In this document: positions 53,389-61,600 of the stretch, piece after piece | Layout of the letters: every line of letters starts with the position of its first letter | How positions within the stretch are numbered: the stretch's first letter is position 1 | NCBI GenBank assembly: GCA_965216225.1 | Contig: CBDCFF010000034.1 | Coordinates: forward strand, 310,001 to 374,000 | Length of the DNA stretch: 64,000 nucleotides | From: 3107 sp965216225 | Lineage (GTDB): Bacteria; Pseudomonadota; Alphaproteobacteria; Rhodobacterales; Rhodobacteraceae | Reading direction: 5' to 3' | Made by a program: the position numbers and the translations under genes | The notes under the pieces: generated by a model | The model's database searches: none | What the model was told of the DNA's origin: nothing | Seen by the model: only the letters and a program-made list of their open reading frames with translations

Positions 53389-54405
53389 TCAGACCGACAA
53401 CCGGCTCGATTGCGCCCCGCGCTCTCGATAGGGGGTGGTGCTGTAATGGGCCCGGTAGCATTTCGAGAAATGCGAGGGCGAGGCAAAACCGCAGGCAAGC
53501 GCCACGTTGATCACGCTCATGTCCGTCTGCATCAGCAGGTTGCGGGCCTTTTGCAGGCGCAATTCCATGTAATAGCGTTTCGGCGAACGGTTCAGATAGC
53601 GCCGGAACAACCGTTCCAGTTGCCGCGTGGACATGCCCACATCCCTGGCAAGGATCGACGGCGAAATCGGTTCCTCGATATTCTGTTCCATCATGCGGAT
53701 GACGGCGGACAGTTTCGGATGGCGGACGCCGATGCGCGACGGCACGGACAGGCGCTGGGTGTCCTGGTCCGTCCGGATGGAGGCATAGATCAGTTGATCC
53801 GCGACCACATTGGCGAGGTCCTCTCCGTGATTGTCGGCAATGATCTTCAGCATCAGGTCGATGGAAGACGTTCCACCGGCGGTGGTGTGCCGCTTGCCGT
53901 CAATCACAAACACGGATTTGGTCAGATCGACCTCTGGAAACTCCTCGGAAAAGCTGTCCTGATTTTCCCAGTGGATCGTCGCCCGCCTGCCATCCAGCAG
54001 CCCCGCCCTGGCCATTGCATGGGCCGCCGTACACAGCCCCCCTATGACGATGCCATGGCGCGCCTGCTTGCGCAGCCAGTTCAGGACGGGTCTGGTTGTC
54101 GCCCTCTGAATGTCGTTGCCGCCGCACACAAGGATGACATCATCGCGCCCGACATCGGCCAGCCCCATATCGACGGCAAACGACGACCCGTTGGAGCAGG
54201 TGACAGAAACGCCGTCCTCACCGACGAGTATCCATTTGTAGAGCGTCCTGCCGCTTGCCTGATTGGCCAGCCGCAAGGGTTCCACCGCGCCCGCAAAGGA
54301 CAGCATGGTGAAATCATCGAGCAGCAGAAAGATGAAACGACGCGGTTTGGAAATGTCGGTATCGACTTTGACGATATTTCGGTTCTGCGTCATTCTGGCG
54401 ACCAT
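53389..54405 (-). CDS. GlxA-family transcriptional regulator (DJ-1/PfpI plus AraC domains)
   Basis: 338 residues from ATG 54405 (MTQNRN at 54393 also possible). The N-terminal DJ-1/PfpI-like domain (FIFLLLDDFTMLSFAGAVEP; the nucleophile elbow reads IGGLCTAAHAMA with Cys) is followed by a C-terminal AraC-type double helix-turn-helix (ILARDVGMSTRQLERLFRRY and VALACGFASPSHFSKCYRAH). Such regulators respond to choline, carnitine or arginine metabolites; the effector here is unknown. An IS4-type element sits about 90 bp upstream, so the native promoter may be changed. The open frame reading on through the element is not real. Confidence 0.9.
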   Translation of the reverse strand: MVARMTQNRNIVKVDTDISKPRRFIFLLLDDFTMLSFAGAVEPLRLANQASGRTLYKWILVGEDGVSVTCSNGSSFAVDMGLADVGRDDVILVCGGNDIQRATTRPVLNWLRKQARHGIVIGGLCTAAHAMARAGLLDGRRATIHWENQDSFSEEFPEVDLTKSVFVIDGKRHTTAGGTSSIDLMLKIIADNHGEDLANVVADQLIYASIRTDQDTQRLSVPSRIGVRHPKLSAVIRMMEQNIEEPISPSILARDVGMSTRQLERLFRRYLNRSPKRYYMELRLQKARNLLMQTDMSVINVALACGFASPSHFSKCYRAHYSTTPYRERGAQSSRLSV

Positions 54406-54501
54406 TGGGCTGCAACCATTAACGGATACATCTTTCCGAAGGGCAATCAAGCCCTTTAGTTGTTTGCTCCCATGTTTTGCTGGTGCGCTTGTCTTATGAC
54501 A

Positions 54502-55682
54502 CACGGTACACGACGCACTTGAGTTGAGGGGGGAAAAGGGTTTGAATTGAAGATTCTCGAGCACAAGGAACTTCGTGATGTTCGCATTTCTCCTCAGCCC
54601 TCTGGTCGCCACGCTACGCCCGCATTTTGATCTGAGCAAGACACGACTGGAAACGCTTGCGGTTTTGCTCGCTGGTCTGGCAAACTGTCGGACGGTGAAC
54701 CTGAGCCATCTGGCGAGCCAGTTCTCGGGGACGGCGTTACACGCGTCCAACTATCGCCGTGTGCAGCGGTTCTTCCAGCATGTCCGCCTTGATGGCGATG
54801 TGGTCGCAGTACTGATCGTGCACCTGCTCAACCTTGCGCGTCCAAAGCTTCTGGCCCTGGATCGGACCAACTGGAAACTCGGCGCGAAAGACGTGAACAT
54901 TCTGGTTCTGGCCATTGTGACGCGACGGTTTCGGGTGCCGCTGATGTGGGTCTCGCTCGACCATCCGGGCAACTCTTCACCGGCGCAGCGCATCGGGCTG
55001 ATGCGGCGTTATTTGCGCCTGTTCGGGGCTTGCTCCATCGACGCCTTGCTCGCCGACCGGGAGTTCATCGGTACAGAGTGGTTGGAATGTCTAAATGAAA
55101 ACAACATCCCGTTCGTTGTTCGGTTGCGTGAGAACATGCATCTGTGCACCGAAGATGGACGCCTGCATCAGTTCCGCACGCTCCTGCGGAAGTCTCGTCA
55201 AGGTGCCTGGACAGGCTGGCTCAGCACCATGGCGAGGGAACCGGACAACCGGCTGCGGTTCGCGGCAAAGCGTATCAAGGGGGGCGAAGCGCTCATCGTC
55301 GCCACGAACATCGACGCCACCCGACGGGCGCTCAATCTCTATCGCAAGCGATCGGGCATCGAGTGCCCCTTCGCCGACGCCAAGACCCGCGGCTTCAACA
55401 GTGAGGACACTCACATCACCAATCCTGCCAAACTCGCAACCCTCCTCGCCGTCATTGCCCTCACCGTGACATGGGCTTATCGCTGGGCGACCCGGGTCAT
55501 GGGCCGAACGGCGGTCCGCCGCAAAAGCCACAACCGACGTACAAAATCATGGTTCCGAACCGGGCTCGACGCTCTACGCAGATGGATCATCCACAACCCG
55601 GAAAACGCGCTATTGGCATGGCGACAAACATGCCCGAAGAGACCAATCAAACAACTTGCTCTTCGATGAGTCGTGTACCGTG
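54502..55682 (+). mobile_element. Complete IS4-family insertion sequence (1181 bp) with 9-bp target duplication
   Basis: The terminal inverted repeats begin CACGGTACACGAC at 54502 and the complement ends at 55682 (13 perfect bases, then one mismatch and two more matches). CTTATGACA flanks it on both sides (54493-54501 and 55683-55691), a perfect target duplication. It carries one intact transposase and is inserted upstream of the glxA-type gene. Confidence 0.92.
54575..55669 (+). CDS. IS4-family transposase
   Basis: 364 residues. DDE residues appear in LLALDRTNWKLG (first Asp), DALLADREFIG (second Asp) and the YREK-like YRKRSGIECPFADAKTRGF (Glu; Tyr-(2)-Arg-(3)-Glu-(6)-Lys pattern typical of IS4). 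Intact with intact element ends, so potentially active. Confidence 0.93.
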   Translation: MMFAFLLSPLVATLRPHFDLSKTRLETLAVLLAGLANCRTVNLSHLASQFSGTALHASNYRRVQRFFQHVRLDGDVVAVLIVHLLNLARPKLLALDRTNWKLGAKDVNILVLAIVTRRFRVPLMWVSLDHPGNSSPAQRIGLMRRYLRLFGACSIDALLADREFIGTEWLECLNENNIPFVVRLRENMHLCTEDGRLHQFRTLLRKSRQGAWTGWLSTMAREPDNRLRFAAKRIKGGEALIVATNIDATRRALNLYRKRSGIECPFADAKTRGFNSEDTHITNPAKLATLLAVIALTVTWAYRWATRVMGRTAVRRKSHNRRTKSWFRTGLDALRRWIIHNPENALLAWRQTCPKRPIKQLALR

Positions 55683-55717
55683 CTTATGACATTACGTGGC
55701 TTCTTTGCGATAAGGGA

Positions 55718-55754
55718 GCCGCTGCCCGGCACCTCACATATACCGGGCAGCGGC
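55718..55754. terminator. Strong hairpin between IS4- and IS481-type elements
   Basis: GCCGCTGCCCGG and CCGGGCAGCGGC form a perfect 12-bp stem with a 13-base loop. On the minus strand it follows the IS481 transposase stop by 16 bp but has only a weak T-rich tail. Probable transcription terminator; it could also be a structural end feature. Confidence 0.5.
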
Positions 55755-55769
55755 GGCGGTCGGATCGCG

Positions 55770-56777
55770 TTACGCTTGGTCGGCAGAGACCGAAAGAGTG
55801 TCACATCCCGTGTGATTGTACGGCTTCTTTCTGAAGAGTTCGGGCTTTTCTTGATGCCAGTCCTTGAGCGCATCAATTGGCGTGCGGCCTTTCAGAACGG
55901 ATTGCGGCAACTGGCCGTTGTAGAGGCGGACGTAGCGGAGAAGCGTCTGTTCGAGGTCCTCGCCGCTGCGGAAACGGTGGCTCTGGAGCACGTCCTCGAT
56001 CCGACCGTTGAAACGCTCGACCATGCCGTTGGTCTGCGGCCGCATCGGTGGGGCCAGGCGATGCTCGATCCCGAACCCGGTGCAGAGGCGGTCGAACTCA
56101 TGATTGCCGGTCGCGGCGCGGCGGCGAAGGCCGAAGAGCCTGTCGGTGAACTCCTTGCCATTGTCCGTCAGCACGCGGGTGATCCGCATCGGGGCGGCGC
56201 GCTCCAGATCGCGCAGGAACCGGCGGGCGTTGGCGGCAGTCTTCACTGGATGGATGCGCACGAAGACCCGGCGGGTGGCGCGGTCGATCGCGACGAACAG
56301 ATACCGGCGCTTCTCCTCATCGGCCATCTGCGGCAGGTATTTCACGTCGATGTGGATGTCGCCGGGCTCGTATGCCTTGAAAGGCTTGTGCGCGGGCTTC
56401 GCCACCTTCGGCTTCAGGTCACGGAGGGAGCCGAGCCCATGACGGCGCAGGCATCGGCGCAGGCATCGATCCAGCCCGGAGCGCGAGACGTTCGGGTTGA
56501 GAAACTCGCGGACCACGGCGAGCAGGTCGTCGAGCGGCAGCAGCAGACTCTGTCTCAGCGAGACCGCCACGGCCTCCTGCGCCGGTGTCAGCGTGGTCTG
56601 CAACCTGTGCGCCGTGTGGCTCCGGTCGTGGACGGTATCGCGCTTGCGCCACTTCCAAACGGTCTGCTCCGAGATGCCATAGCGCTCGGCCACGATCCAC
56701 GCGGGGTCTTTGCTCGCCTGGATTGCGGCCCGGATCTTCGGCGTCGTCGTCGCCTGCTTGTGCAAAGAAATCAGCAT
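55770..56777 (-). CDS. IS481-family transposase
   Basis: 335 residues. The N-terminal helix-turn-helix (AWIVAERYGISEQTVWKWRK) precedes an rve integrase core with DDE in GDIHIDVKYLP, RVLTDNGKEF and TNGMVERFNGRIED. It is intact. The element's right end probably includes the perfect 16-bp palindrome GCAAGATCGATCTTGC (56803-56818) just upstream of the gene. I could not find a matching left end, so element limits are uncertain. Confidence 0.93.
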   Translation of the reverse strand: MLISLHKQATTTPKIRAAIQASKDPAWIVAERYGISEQTVWKWRKRDTVHDRSHTAHRLQTTLTPAQEAVAVSLRQSLLLPLDDLLAVVREFLNPNVSRSGLDRCLRRCLRRHGLGSLRDLKPKVAKPAHKPFKAYEPGDIHIDVKYLPQMADEEKRRYLFVAIDRATRRVFVRIHPVKTAANARRFLRDLERAAPMRITRVLTDNGKEFTDRLFGLRRRAATGNHEFDRLCTGFGIEHRLAPPMRPQTNGMVERFNGRIEDVLQSHRFRSGEDLEQTLLRYVRLYNGQLPQSVLKGRTPIDALKDWHQEKPELFRKKPYNHTGCDTLSVSADQA

Positions 56778-56818
56778 GTCTTGCCTCCGTCCCGAATCTC
56801 ACGCAAGATCGATCTTGC

Positions 56819-57122
56819 CATGAACAGGCCAGAGCGGCGAGGGTCTATCTGATCGTCCGGGATGGAACACCGTTGCGGTCCCGGACGATCCCGCAGGGGA
56901 TGGGGCGCGTGTGGCCGGGCCGTGTTCTCCTCTGTGCCGTCGTTTTCGGATCGTCTGCCTGTCCGATCCGGTCCCGCGGGCCGGGGCCATGCCCCTTCCA
57001 GCAGAATTTTCCCCTGGGCTGCAAGCAGCCCATTCCTCGCGAGGCAAAATTCGGCTGGACCCGCGTGCCCGGATCGGACCGTTGCCGCTCTGTCGAAAAC
57101 GCCATCACAGAGGAGAATTGCA
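56819..57122. other. Intergenic region with nested inverted repeats upstream of the mobilization genes
   Basis: No credible gene. A perfect 12-bp inverted repeat GATCGTCCGGGA/TCCCGGACGATC lies at 56851-56890. GGGCTGCAAGCAGCCC (57016-57031) sits inside an outer GAATTTT/AAAATTC pair (57004-57052). These could be terminators, regulatory or replication-related structures marking the edge of a mobile element. Confidence 0.5.
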
Positions 57123-57338
57123 ATGGCACACTTCACAATCACCATCCCCGTCGAGATCAAGGACCGCAACGGCGGCGATCCCCGCACCGCCTATCGCCGG
57201 GTGGGCGCGCTGTTCGAGAACCACAAGCGGGACACCGGCGAGGTCTACTACACGATCCGGCTGGACTTCCCCGTGGGCGCCACGGAGATGATCGCTTTCC
57301 AGCCGAAGCCCAAAGACGACGGCGAAGAGGCCGGGTAG
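57123..57338 (+). CDS. Small hypothetical protein of the mobilization region
   Basis: 71 residues, start preceded by GAGGAG. MAHFTITIPVEIKDRNGGDP followed by an Arg-rich segment, EVYYTIRLDFPVG and an acidic tail (KPKDDGEEAG). I do not recognise the family. It is likely a single alpha-beta domain with alternating beta-strand patterns at both ends. It precedes another small gene and the relaxase on the same strand, so a role in plasmid maintenance or transfer is possible but unproven. Confidence 0.6.
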   Translation: MAHFTITIPVEIKDRNGGDPRTAYRRVGALFENHKRDTGEVYYTIRLDFPVGATEMIAFQPKPKDDGEEAG

Positions 57339-57443
57339 GAAAGGGGGTGACGACAGGGGCGGCCATGAGCCGCCCCGACCGTTCCGGCGAACGGCACTGG
57401 AACAGGGGCGCGAATGCGCCTATGATGAGAGAAAGGACACGAG

Positions 57444-57755
57444 ATGGCACACGCACTCAGGATAGATACGCTGCAACTGGCGGAAGACCTCGAAGCGGCA
57501 AAGGGCGATCCGAGGAAAACGGCCCGCGTCATCGGCGGCGCCATCGGCAGCATCGACATTTCCGATCTGGCGACCAAGGCGGACATCAAGACGCTTGAGA
57601 CCAGGATGGAAGCGCTGGCGACCAAAGAAGACATTGCCGAGGTCAGGACGGAGATTGCGCAATCGACCAATCGTGCGATCTACACGCTTGGTGGTCTTGT
57701 GACGGTTCTGTTCGTTCTGGACCGGATTATTCCGCTGTTCGGGATCGCCAACTAG
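57444..57755 (+). CDS. Small coiled-coil protein with C-terminal membrane anchor
   Basis: 103 residues with an AAAGGA ribosome-binding site. A soluble N-terminus (LAEDLEAAKGDPRKTARVIG) precedes a heptad-rich coiled coil (ATKADIKTLETRMEALATKE) and one hydrophobic helix (AIYTLGGLVTVLFVLDRIIP). The TKADI...LETR pattern resembles small alphaproteobacterial DUF1640-like proteins of unknown function. A strong terminator follows 26 bp after the stop. Confidence 0.65.
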   Translation: MAHALRIDTLQLAEDLEAAKGDPRKTARVIGGAIGSIDISDLATKADIKTLETRMEALATKEDIAEVRTEIAQSTNRAIYTLGGLVTVLFVLDRIIPLFGIAN

Positions 57756-57780
57756 GCGGGTTCCGGCCAGAGGCAACATC

Positions 57781-57809
57781 AACGCCGTCCTTCGGGGCGG
57801 CGTTTTTTT
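57781..57809 (+). terminator. Rho-independent terminator
   Basis: AACGCCGTCC-TTCG-GGGCGGCGTT with a UUCG tetraloop, then seven T residues in all. It ends the transcript of the two small plus-strand genes and separates them from the convergent small gene. Confidence 0.9.
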
Positions 57810-57818
57810 GTGTGGTGT

Positions 57819-58058
57819 TCAGAGCCGTCCAGGCCCGGTGCAATGCCGGTTGTGTTCTTCGAGGAGCGTCGCGACATCGAGGCGCTTCCGCTTTGCTGTT
57901 GCGATGAGGCGAAGCATGGCGCGCAGTTCCTGTGTGTCCATGGTGTTGAGCCAGTGGAGATCGTTGCTGCTGATGCGGGCGATCAGCCTCTGCATCATCG
58001 GCAGATGTCCTTCGCTGATCGCACGCGATGGTTTCGATTGCGGGCGGGCGGCTGACAT
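57819..58058 (-). CDS. Small helical hypothetical protein, divergent from the relaxase
   Basis: 79 residues from ATG 58058, which has an AGGAG ribosome-binding site 8 bases upstream. A basic, disordered N-terminus (SAARPQSKPSRAISEG) is followed by two or three amphipathic helices (LPMMQRLIARISSNDLHWLN, TQELRAMLRLIATAKRKRLD). No family recognised. It is transcribed away from the candidate oriT and relaxase, as accessory transfer genes (for example traC/traD) often are, but similarity to those is not shown. Confidence 0.5.
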   Translation of the reverse strand: MSAARPQSKPSRAISEGHLPMMQRLIARISSNDLHWLNTMDTQELRAMLRLIATAKRKRLDVATLLEEHNRHCTGPGRL

Positions 58059-58596
58059 GGGTGTGGCTCCTGTTCTCTGTTGCCGGTCCGATCCTGCCAT
58101 GTTCCGGCTGTTTCGCCAATCCTGAAATTCCTCTGCAAGCGGTTGTTTCATGCAACCCGGCCAATTCTGCCGATTTCTCCGATCCTGCCATGTTCGGGGC
58201 CGTTCCCCTGCCTCCCGCCGGGGTGTTTTCGGGCATCCGAAGCGGCCTTTCCGGCGTTCGCGGTTCCGGTCCTTGCGTTTTCTGCTTTCTGCGGTTTCGG
58301 GTTTGCGCCCCGGATCGGCCCCCCGGTCTTCGATCCGCAGGGTTTTTCCCGGCCTGTCCCCGCGCCGGGGTCTTCGGCTCTGCCCCGGTTGTGCTCCGGT
58401 TGTGCTCCTGTTGTGCGGTCAACGCCCTGATTTCCCTGCATTCCGGGGCCGCAGGCCCCACGGGTCCGGCGACCTTGTCCGCGCCCCCGGCCCCCCGCAA
58501 CGGCACGTTTCAGGAACTGGTGAAAACGGCTGCGAAGCACCGACCGGATGCAGAAGGCATCCATCCGCAGATTTGGGCAGAATGCGAAAATCATGT
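58059..58596. other. Strand-skewed non-coding region upstream of the candidate oriT
   Basis: About 540 bp without a credible gene; the plus strand is strongly pyrimidine-rich with repeated TTCCGG/TTTCGG words. An 18-bp direct repeat TCCGATCCTGCCATGTTC occurs at 58087-58104 and 58178-58195, with shorter GATYCTGCC-like copies nearby. Could hold binding sites for transfer proteins. Confidence 0.5.
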
Positions 58597-58634
58597 AGGG
58601 CACGATTATACAAAAAACCATTATCATGGTTTTT
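58597..58634 (-). other. Candidate origin of transfer (oriT) of MOBQ type
   Basis: On the minus strand a perfect inverted repeat AAAAACCAT-GATA-ATGGTTTTT (58634-58613) is followed by TGTATAATCGTGCCCT (58612-58597). MOBQ origins such as R1162/RSF1010 have an inverted repeat followed by a nick region ending TGCGCCCT; here the end reads TCGTGCCCT. It lies 23 bp upstream of the MOBQ-type relaxase start. Nicking is inferred only. Confidence 0.55.
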
Positions 58635-58657
58635 CGTTGCCTGTACCCTGACGGCAA

Positions 58658-61600
58658 ATGGCGATTCCACATCACAGCGTTTCGGTTATCTCGAACAGTT
58701 TCGGCGCCAGCGCCGTGGCTGCTGCGGCGTATCGGCATGGAACGCAGATGTCGATTTTCGGGTCGGAGCGGAGCCGTGATTACAGCGCCAAGCAGAGCGA
58801 GCTTGCGTGGTCGGAGATTGCGCTTCCCGAAGGCGCGTCGGACAGGATGCGTTCGGCCTTCGGCGATGCGGCGTTCCTGACGGCGCTTGCGGCGGTTCGT
58901 GCGGAGGCGCCGGCGTCGGGCCTGGAACTGTCTGATGAAGAAGCTGCGCGTGCGGCCTGGGCGCGGGTTTCGGAAGCGCTGTGGCGCAATGTCGAGTCAA
59001 CGGAACAGCGTCTGAACAAGTTTCCGTGGAAGGCGCAGTTTGCGCGCACGGTTATCATCGGGCTGCCTGCGGAGTTGTCGCGTGCCGCGCAGGTCGCGCT
59101 GATGCAGGGCTATGTGAAGGCTGCGTACACGGATCGCGGGATGGTTGCGGACTGGGTTCTTCATGACAAGGGTGACGGCAATCCGCATGTGCATGTGATG
59201 CTGACGCTTCGGGCTCTGGAGCCTGATGGCTGGGGTCGGAAGGAGCGTTCGTGGAACGCGAAGTCGCTGCTTGGTGAGTGGCGTCCGGAGTGGGCGCGTC
59301 ACGCCAATCTTGCGCTTGAGCGGGCGGGTTTTGCGGCGCGGATAGATCACCGGTCCTACCGGGAGCAGGGGCTTGAGCTTGAGCCGGAGAGCCATGATCC
59401 GCATGTTGCGGCCCATGCGGAGCGGACGGGCGAGATTGCGCGTGAGGCGGCGCGTGTGCAACAGGTTCGGCGTCGCAACCAGGAATTTCTTCGAGCGCAT
59501 CCTGATCAGATTCTCGTGATCTTGCAGGCGCGTCAGGCGGTGTTCACGGAAGCTGACATTCGCCAGGCGCTGCATGATCGTCTGTCGGATGCGGTTGATG
59601 CGGCGGCGATCACGGCGCTTGGCGACAGTGTGATGGGTTCGCCGGAGCTTCTGCCCCTTGTGGCGCGGGGCGCGCAGGGTGAGCAGTTCCACATGACCAG
59701 CGGCCGGGCGCGTCAGGCGCAGCAGCTTGTTCTCGACGCCCGGCTTCTTTCGGAGAGCCTGCTTGAGGCGGGCGCGGGGGCGGATGTGCGCGGTGATGCG
59801 TTCGAGAGCGGGAGCGGTCCGATCCTGATCACTGTCCACGAGGAAGGGGCCGGGGCCGATGGGGCCGGGACCGATGCGGCTGCTGCGCGGTCAGGCGCCC
59901 GGCGTCGCGTTTCCGCAGCTGCGGTCGGCGCGGTCGGCGCGTCCGGTCGTGCGTCTTCGGCGCCGCGCGGACCTTCGGCCAAAGCGGTGCGGGAGGCGCT
60001 GAGAGGTCATGCGGAGGCTCTGTTCCGTGCGGCGTTCGGGGAGCCTTTGAGGCCGGGTGCATCGGAATGGCGTGCGAAGGAGAACGAGGCGCTTGCGATG
60101 CAGATGCGGGGTCCGCGCCGTGGTTTGTGGATGGATCACACGGCGGGCACGGGGGGCGATCTTCTCGATCTGATTGCGGTGACGTTGTGCGGGCTGGGCT
60201 CTGCGCGGTCCGACTTTCCGCGGGTGCTGGAAGAGGCGTCGCGGTTCGCGGGTCTTGCCATGGATGGCGTCGCGCCTGACATGGCGTCGGTGGCAATGCG
60301 GCAGGCATTGCGGGAGAAAGCGGCTGATGCCGAAGAGCGTCGGGAAGCGTCGCGCAAGGCGGCGCTGGTTCAGGGCTTTGAGGCTCTTGCGGGTCCTGTG
60401 GCGGACAGTCCTGCGGCTTCGTATCTCGCATCGCGGGGGATCACGGAGCTTCCGGCTGCGGGTCTGGCCTGGCTTCCGGCGGTTGCGGGTCATCGGGTTC
60501 ACGGCCCGGAGCACGGGGCGCTTGTGGTGTGGGCTGTGGACGATGCGGGGACGATCACCGGCGGTCAGCGCATACTTGTGGGGCCTGATGGATCGGGTGC
60601 GGATGTTGATGTTCGCAAGCCGGCCTTCGGGATGATCGGCGGCCATCCGGCGCGGTTTCCGGGGCGCGTTGGAGGCGGGTCCGGGCCGCAACCCGCGTCC
60701 GGGCCGCAACCCGCGTCCGGGCCGCAGTCCGCGTCCGGGCCGCAGTCCGCGTCCGGGCCGCAGCCCGCGCCCGGGCCTCTGGTGATTGCGGAAGGTCCTG
60801 AAAGCGCGCTGTCGATCCGGCAGGCGACGGGGTGCGAGACCTGGGCGGTGTTCGGTGTTTCGGGGTGGAAGAGCGCGCCGGTTCCTTCGGGCCGTGAGGT
60901 GATATTCGCGCCGGACCGGGATGCGCCCGACAGCCCTGCGGGTCGTGCGTTCCGTGCGGCAGTTGCGCATCATGTGGCCGCCGGATGCGCCATCCGGATT
61001 GCGGTTGCGCCGGAGCCTGTGGGGAGCAAGCGTGATCTGAACGACACGCTCATGCGGGCGGGGGCCGCAGCGGTGCGGGCAGCGATCGCGTCGGCGCGGG
61101 GTGTGGGCCGGCTCGTGTCGCCGGCTCTCAATCCCGGTCAGCGCCGTGCTGCGGAAGCGATGCTGTCGTCGGCGCGTCTGACGCTTGTGAAGGGCCATGC
61201 GGGGACGGGCAAGACACATACGCTGGGCGAGGTCGCGCGGGTCTGGCGTTCGCGCGGGATCGAGGTTCTGGGCGGCGCGCCCTCTGGCAAGGCGACGCAG
61301 GAGCTTGCCGGGATCGCCGGGCTTGATGCGGCGACGCTGTCGGCGTGGGAGGCGCGTTGGAGCCGTGGCGACCGTCCGCCTGCGGGGGAGTTCGTGTTCA
61401 TCATGGACGAGGCGGGAATGGTGGGTCTTGCCCAGTGGTCGCGGCTCCAGTCGCAGATTGCGGCGATGGGTGGCAAGCTGATTGCGATTGGCGATCCGGA
61501 GCAATTGCAGCCGGTCTCGGACCTGTCGGGGTGGGCGGTTGCGGAGGCGCGGTTGGGAGAGGTTGTGGTCATGGACCGGATTGTCCGGCAGCGGGACGCG

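Noticed and set aside
53389..54750. Extended 453-codon form of the GlxA-type regulator
   Set aside because: The extra N-terminal part is encoded by the IS4 element read antisense; homology to the family begins at 54405/54393.
58148..58738. 196-codon minus-strand open frame before the relaxase
   Set aside because: Gly/Arg/Pro-rich without motif, no good ribosome-binding site, and it overlaps the relaxase start and the candidate oriT.
60680..60769. Possible CRISPR-like array
   Set aside because: The 18-bp units are directly contiguous with no spacers and stay in frame within a protein gene, so they are a coding tandem repeat.
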